Program-made: the position numbers and the translations under genes
Assembly (NCBI GenBank): GCA_019314105.1
Contig: JAFCZY010000040.1
Coordinates: 1 to 9,686 of the forward strand
Direction: 5' to 3'
DNA: 9,686 nt
Origin: Deltaproteobacteria bacterium
Lineage (GTDB): Bacteria; Desulfobacterota; Desulfobacteria; Desulfobacterales; Desulfobacteraceae
Notes under the pieces: model-generated
Told to the model about the DNA's origin: nothing
What the model saw: the letters and a program-made list of their open reading frames with translations, nothing else
Databases searched by the model: none
Part shown: in pieces, positions 6,785 through 9,686 of the stretch
Layout: each line of letters begins with the position of its first letter
Numbering within the stretch: the first letter of the stretch is position 1

Positions 6785-8263
6785 ATGGACCAGAAAAGCA
6801 AGCTGATACAAGTTAGAAAAGAAAAAATAAATGAGTTGAAAGAGAAGGGGATTAATCTTTATCCAAATGATTTTAAACCATCCTGTTCTGTAAAAGAACT
6901 TAGAAAAATTATTGATAAAAGACCTGATTCTTTAGGGGAAAAGGGTGATGAGTTCTCTATGGCAGGAAGAATGATGGCCATCAATAAAATGGGAAAATCA
7001 TCTTTTGTCCGGTTTAAAGATGGGTCTGATCAATTTCAGGTTTATTTGCAAAAAAATATGACGGGAGATGAAGCATATGCTTTATTTAAAAAGCTTGATA
7101 TTGGTGATTTCATTGGTGTTAAAGGCCCCTTATTCCAGACAAGAACCGGCGAATGGACACTTTTAGCAAAAGAATTCAGGCTGTTATCAAAGACCGTCAG
7201 GCCCCTTCCTGAAAAATTTCACGGACTGAAAGATCCGGAAAAACGGTATCGACAGCGGTATCTTGATCTTATAATGAACGAGGATACACGGCAAATTTTT
7301 ATAAAAAGAAGTAAAATAGTCGCTTCCATGAGGCAGTTTTTTGAAGAAAAAGGGTTCATGGAGGTTGAAACCCCCATGATGCAACCGTTACCCGGTGGCG
7401 CAGAAGCAACTCCTTTTAAAACCTGGCACAATGCCCTGGGAATGGAACTTTTTTTGAGAATTGCACCGGAATTATATCTGAAAAGATTGGTTGTGGGAGG
7501 ATTTGAAAAAGTATTTGAAATCAATCGTAATTTTAGGAATGAGGGTGTTTCAACACGGCACAATCCTGAATTTACAATGGTTGAATTTTATCAGGCCTAT
7601 GCTGACTATGAAGATCTTATGGATTTAACTGAAGAGATGTTTGAATCCATTGTAAGGCAGATTCTGGGATCAACAACTATCGAATATCAAGGCCAGGCCA
7701 TTGAGTTTAAAAAAGGATGGCAGCGTATCCCCATGATAACATCTCTTTCAGAAATTGGCGGGATCGACCCGGCAATATTAGATGATACTGAAGCATTACT
7801 CAAATTTGCACAGAAAAACAACATACAAATTACTAAAAAAGACCGTCACGGTAAAATTTTAACCAAATTGTTTGATATTCTGGTTGAACCCAAGTTAATC
7901 CAGCCCACATTTATTACCGGTTATCCTGTGGAAGTCTCCCCCTTATCCAGGAAAAGTGATAACAATCCAGAGCTTACGGATCGATTTGAATTGTTTATTG
8001 CCGGTAGGGAAATAGCCAATGGATTCTCTGAAATCAATGATCCTGAAGATCAGTACAACCGGTTTTCAATGCAGGTCAGACAAAGAGATGAAGGAAATTC
8101 AGAAGCCCATATTATGGATTCTGAGTATGTGGAAGCCCTTGAATACGGAATGCCGCCCACCGCAGGAGAAGGCATAGGAATCGACAGACTTGTCATGCTG
8201 TTGACTGATTCTCCGTCCATTCGGGAGGTCATTCTTTTCCCCCATATGAAAAAGAACGTCTGA
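6785..8263 (+). CDS. lysS: Lysyl-tRNA synthetase, class II
   Basis: This cytoplasmic enzyme charges tRNA-Lys with lysine; 492 residues is the usual length of class II LysRS. A helical N terminus (1-50) is followed by the OB-fold anticodon-binding domain (about 55-136, beginning FSMAGRMMAI). The catalytic domain starts with the family's RYRQRYLDLI (154-163). Motif 1 is around GFMEVETPMM (190-199) and is followed by the LysRS-typical PGGAEATPF (203-211). Motif 2 is FEINRNFRNEG (244-254) with HNPEFTMVEFY (259-269). GREIANGFSEIND (407-419) binds lysine, and motif 3 is GEGIGIDRLVMLL (461-473) with Arg468. The protein ends FPHMK, as is typical. Every catalytic motif is intact. The ATG has a GAAGG box 9 nt upstream. 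lolC begins 4 bp after the stop, making lysS the likely first gene of a lysS-lolC-lolD operon, an arrangement also known in Geobacter relatives. Confidence 0.97.
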   Translation: MDQKSKLIQVRKEKINELKEKGINLYPNDFKPSCSVKELRKIIDKRPDSLGEKGDEFSMAGRMMAINKMGKSSFVRFKDGSDQFQVYLQKNMTGDEAYALFKKLDIGDFIGVKGPLFQTRTGEWTLLAKEFRLLSKTVRPLPEKFHGLKDPEKRYRQRYLDLIMNEDTRQIFIKRSKIVASMRQFFEEKGFMEVETPMMQPLPGGAEATPFKTWHNALGMELFLRIAPELYLKRLVVGGFEKVFEINRNFRNEGVSTRHNPEFTMVEFYQAYADYEDLMDLTEEMFESIVRQILGSTTIEYQGQAIEFKKGWQRIPMITSLSEIGGIDPAILDDTEALLKFAQKNNIQITKKDRHGKILTKLFDILVEPKLIQPTFITGYPVEVSPLSRKSDNNPELTDRFELFIAGREIANGFSEINDPEDQYNRFSMQVRQRDEGNSEAHIMDSEYVEALEYGMPPTAGEGIGIDRLVMLLTDSPSIREVILFPHMKKNV

Positions 8264-8267
8264 TTCG

Positions 8268-9491
8268 ATGGCCCTTGAATTATTTATAGCCGGCAAATAT
8301 CTTAAGGCAAAAAGGAAAGAAGGATTTATTTCCCTGATCACCTTTCTTTCCGTGGCAGGTGTTACCGTTGGTGTTATGGCACTTGTTGTTGTCATTGCTG
8401 TTATGAGTGGTGCTGAAACGGATTTTCGGAAAAGAATTCTCGGGCTTGAGCCGCATATCCTTATTATGAATTACTCCGGTAAGTTTGACACGTATTCACA
8501 CCTGTTAACAACGCTTAACCAAAAAGAGCAAATTAAAGGCGCTTCCCCGATTTTATTTGCCCAGGCAATGATTCGGTCAAGTCATTCTTTTTCCGGTGTG
8601 ATGGTTCGGGGTATCGATCCTGAAAAAGGGTTCAGTCTTGTTAAAGGATTCAATACCGAACAATTAAAAAAAGCGCTTTGTAAAGGAACGGAAAAGGGGA
8701 ATCTTCCCGGGATTATTTTAGGCCGGGAACTTGCAAACTCTGTCGGTGTTATAAAGGGAGACAAGGTAATTCTCATGTCACCCAATGGATTTATTTCTCC
8801 CATGGGCCACATCCCTTCAATGAAACGGTTTGTTGTAACGGATACATTTGACTCGGGAATGTACGAATATGACAGTGCACTTGCCTATGTCAATTTAAAG
8901 GAGGCGCAGCGGCTTTCCGGTGTTAAACATAAAATTTCCGCTATTGGCATCTGGATTGACGATGTGTTTAATGTTAAACCGGTTAAAAAGAGTCTTGCAG
9001 ATACATTAAGCTATCCTTTTTATATGCGCGACTGGATGGAAATCAATAAAAGTCTTTTTTCAGCATTAAAACTTGAAAAAACAGCTATGTTTATCATTTT
9101 GACTTTGATCATACTTGTTGCTGCGTTTAATATTGCCAGCGCATTAATTATGATGGTCATGGGAAAAACAAAAGATATTGCCGTGTTAAAAGCCATGGGT
9201 GCTACGAATAAGATGATTAGAAAAATATTTATTCTTAAAGGCATGATTATTGGGCTTTTGGGCACATTTATCGGTACAATTTCAGGTATTGCCATTTGTT
9301 TTATTCTAAAAAGATATGATTTTATCCAGTTACCAGATGCCTATCCATTTTCTACACTTCCTGTGCAACTTGAATATTTTGATGTTTTGGTCATCGCTGT
9401 CAGCACTATTGTTATTTGTTTTTTTTCAACGCTTTATCCTTCATATAAGGCGTCAAAAATGGATACGGTTGAGGCATTAAGATATGGATAA
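8268..9491 (+). CDS. lolC: Lipoprotein-releasing system inner-membrane permease LolC/LolE family (LolC-like)
   Basis: With LolD this permease extracts lipoproteins from the inner membrane and hands them to periplasmic LolA. The 407 residues match the family. It opens with the canonical [21 protein letters not shown]. The first membrane helix is at about 22-47, a periplasmic domain follows at about 48-268, and three further helices lie at about 272-297, 317-347 and 370-392. It closes with [19 protein letters not shown], the FtsX/MacB-type ending. Residues 176-184 (ISPMGHIPS) resemble the LolA-binding 'Hook' loop of E. coli LolC (TPMGRIPS) rather than the LolE counterpart, which is why I use lolC. 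The ATG is 4 bp after the lysS stop with no good Shine-Dalgarno box, suggesting coupled translation. Only one permease gene is seen; species with a single such gene are thought to use it as a homodimer, but a second could lie past the window edge. Confidence 0.93.
   Translation: MALELFIAGKYLKAKRKEGFISLITFLSVAGVTVGVMALVVVIAVMSGAETDFRKRILGLEPHILIMNYSGKFDTYSHLLTTLNQKEQIKGASPILFAQAMIRSSHSFSGVMVRGIDPEKGFSLVKGFNTEQLKKALCKGTEKGNLPGIILGRELANSVGVIKGDKVILMSPNGFISPMGHIPSMKRFVVTDTFDSGMYEYDSALAYVNLKEAQRLSGVKHKISAIGIWIDDVFNVKPVKKSLADTLSYPFYMRDWMEINKSLFSALKLEKTAMFIILTLIILVAAFNIASALIMMVMGKTKDIAVLKAMGATNKMIRKIFILKGMIIGLLGTFIGTISGIAICFILKRYDFIQLPDAYPFSTLPVQLEYFDVLVIAVSTIVICFFSTLYPSYKASKMDTVEALRYG
9471..9474 (+). 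promoter_or_regulatory. Ribosome binding site of lolD inside the end of lolC
   Basis: GAGG lies within the lolC coding sequence, nine bases before the ATG at 9484. It favours that ATG over the three downstream in-frame ATGs at 9499, 9505 and 9508, and implies that lolD is translated from the lolC message. Confidence 0.6.
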
Positions 9492-9686
9492 TTCACGAAT
9501 GCCCATGATGTCGCTGCAATCTGTTTCAAAATGTTTTTATTTAAAAACATCAAAAATTGAAATATTAAAAAAGGCATCTTTTAATATTTATAAAGGAGAA
9601 ACCATTGCTGTGGTCGGTTCGTCCGGCATTGGGAAATCGACGTTGTTGAATCTTATCGGTACACTGGATAAACCGGATTCAGGAAA
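9484..9686 (+). CDS. lolD: Lipoprotein-releasing system ATP-binding protein LolD, N-terminal fragment (cut by window edge)
   Basis: The frame opens with ATG at 9484-9486 and stays open to the window end, giving 67 full codons ([20 protein letters not shown]...). The Walker A motif GSSGIGKST lies at residues 45-53, preceded by the ABC-type strand 'GETIAVV' and followed by [14 protein letters not shown], which matches LolD/MacB-class ATPases. Together with the preceding lolC this identifies LolD, which powers lipoprotein extraction by ATP hydrolysis on the cytoplasmic face. The signature (LSGGQ), Walker B and switch His lie off-window. The first eight bases overlap the end of lolC in another frame, and GAGG (9471-9474) sits 9 nt upstream. 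Met6, Met8 and Met9 are alternative starts, but the first ATG has the best spacing to the box. Confidence 0.9.
   Translation, partial: MDNSRMPMMSLQSVSKCFYLKTSKIEILKKASFNIYKGETIAVVGSSGIGKSTLLNLIGTLDKPDSG

Noticed and set aside
7219..7563. 114-codon open frame antisense to lysS
   Set aside because: Overlaps motifs 1 and 2 of LysRS on the other strand, has no recognisable domain and no supporting ribosome binding site.
1..9686. Mobile elements, CRISPR arrays, tRNA or rRNA genes, phage or defence genes
   Set aside because: No transposase, integrase, regularly spaced repeats, cloverleaf or defence-family motifs were seen; nearly all bases are accounted for by housekeeping, pilus and Lol genes.

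Overview
The window reads as ordinary chromosomal DNA from an AT-rich Gram-negative bacterium. My best guess is a sulfate-reducing member of the Desulfobacterota (Desulfobacteraceae-like). The reasons are an outer-membrane lipoprotein export system (LolCD) directly behind lysS, a PilC/PilS pair, a long DHH-CBS-CBS-nucleotidyltransferase protein of the type known from Aquifex and Geobacter relatives, and moderately AT-rich codon use throughout. The taxonomic call is inference from gene content and protein style, not from a search.

Left part (1-4026): the C-terminal part of an rRNA pseudouridine synthase runs in from the left on the + strand. Its stop codon overlaps the end of trpS by 12 bp, tail to tail. 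trpS (tryptophanyl-tRNA synthetase) lies on the minus strand, 68 bp downstream of an 891-residue protein that combines a DHH/DHHA1 phosphoesterase module, two CBS domains and a tRNA nucleotidyltransferase/poly(A) polymerase module. The latter two genes probably form one minus-strand transcription unit for tRNA 3'-end maturation and tRNA charging.

Middle (4027-6675): a 135-bp divergent intergenic region holds plausible back-to-back sigma70-type promoters. To its right is a two-gene + strand unit: pilC (type IV pilus inner-membrane platform protein) and, 3 bp later, a PilS-like six-helix membrane histidine kinase. The usual partners pilB, pilT and pilR are not in the window.

Right part (6676-9686): a 109-bp gap with a consensus TTGACA box and a short palindrome leads into lysS (class II lysyl-tRNA synthetase). 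A LolC-type permease begins 4 bp after it, and the start of the LolD ATPase overlaps the end of lolC by 8 bp before the window cuts it off. These three look like one operon coupling a housekeeping synthetase gene to lipoprotein release from the inner membrane.

Coding density is very high. No stretch over 300 bp lacks a gene, and I see no tRNA or rRNA genes, insertion sequences, CRISPR arrays, attachment sites or clear intrinsic terminators. I did not find a convincing undescribed system. The items most worth a second look are the composite nucleotidyltransferase and its TTG start, the pilCS pair separated from the rest of the pilus cluster, and the gene order around trpS.
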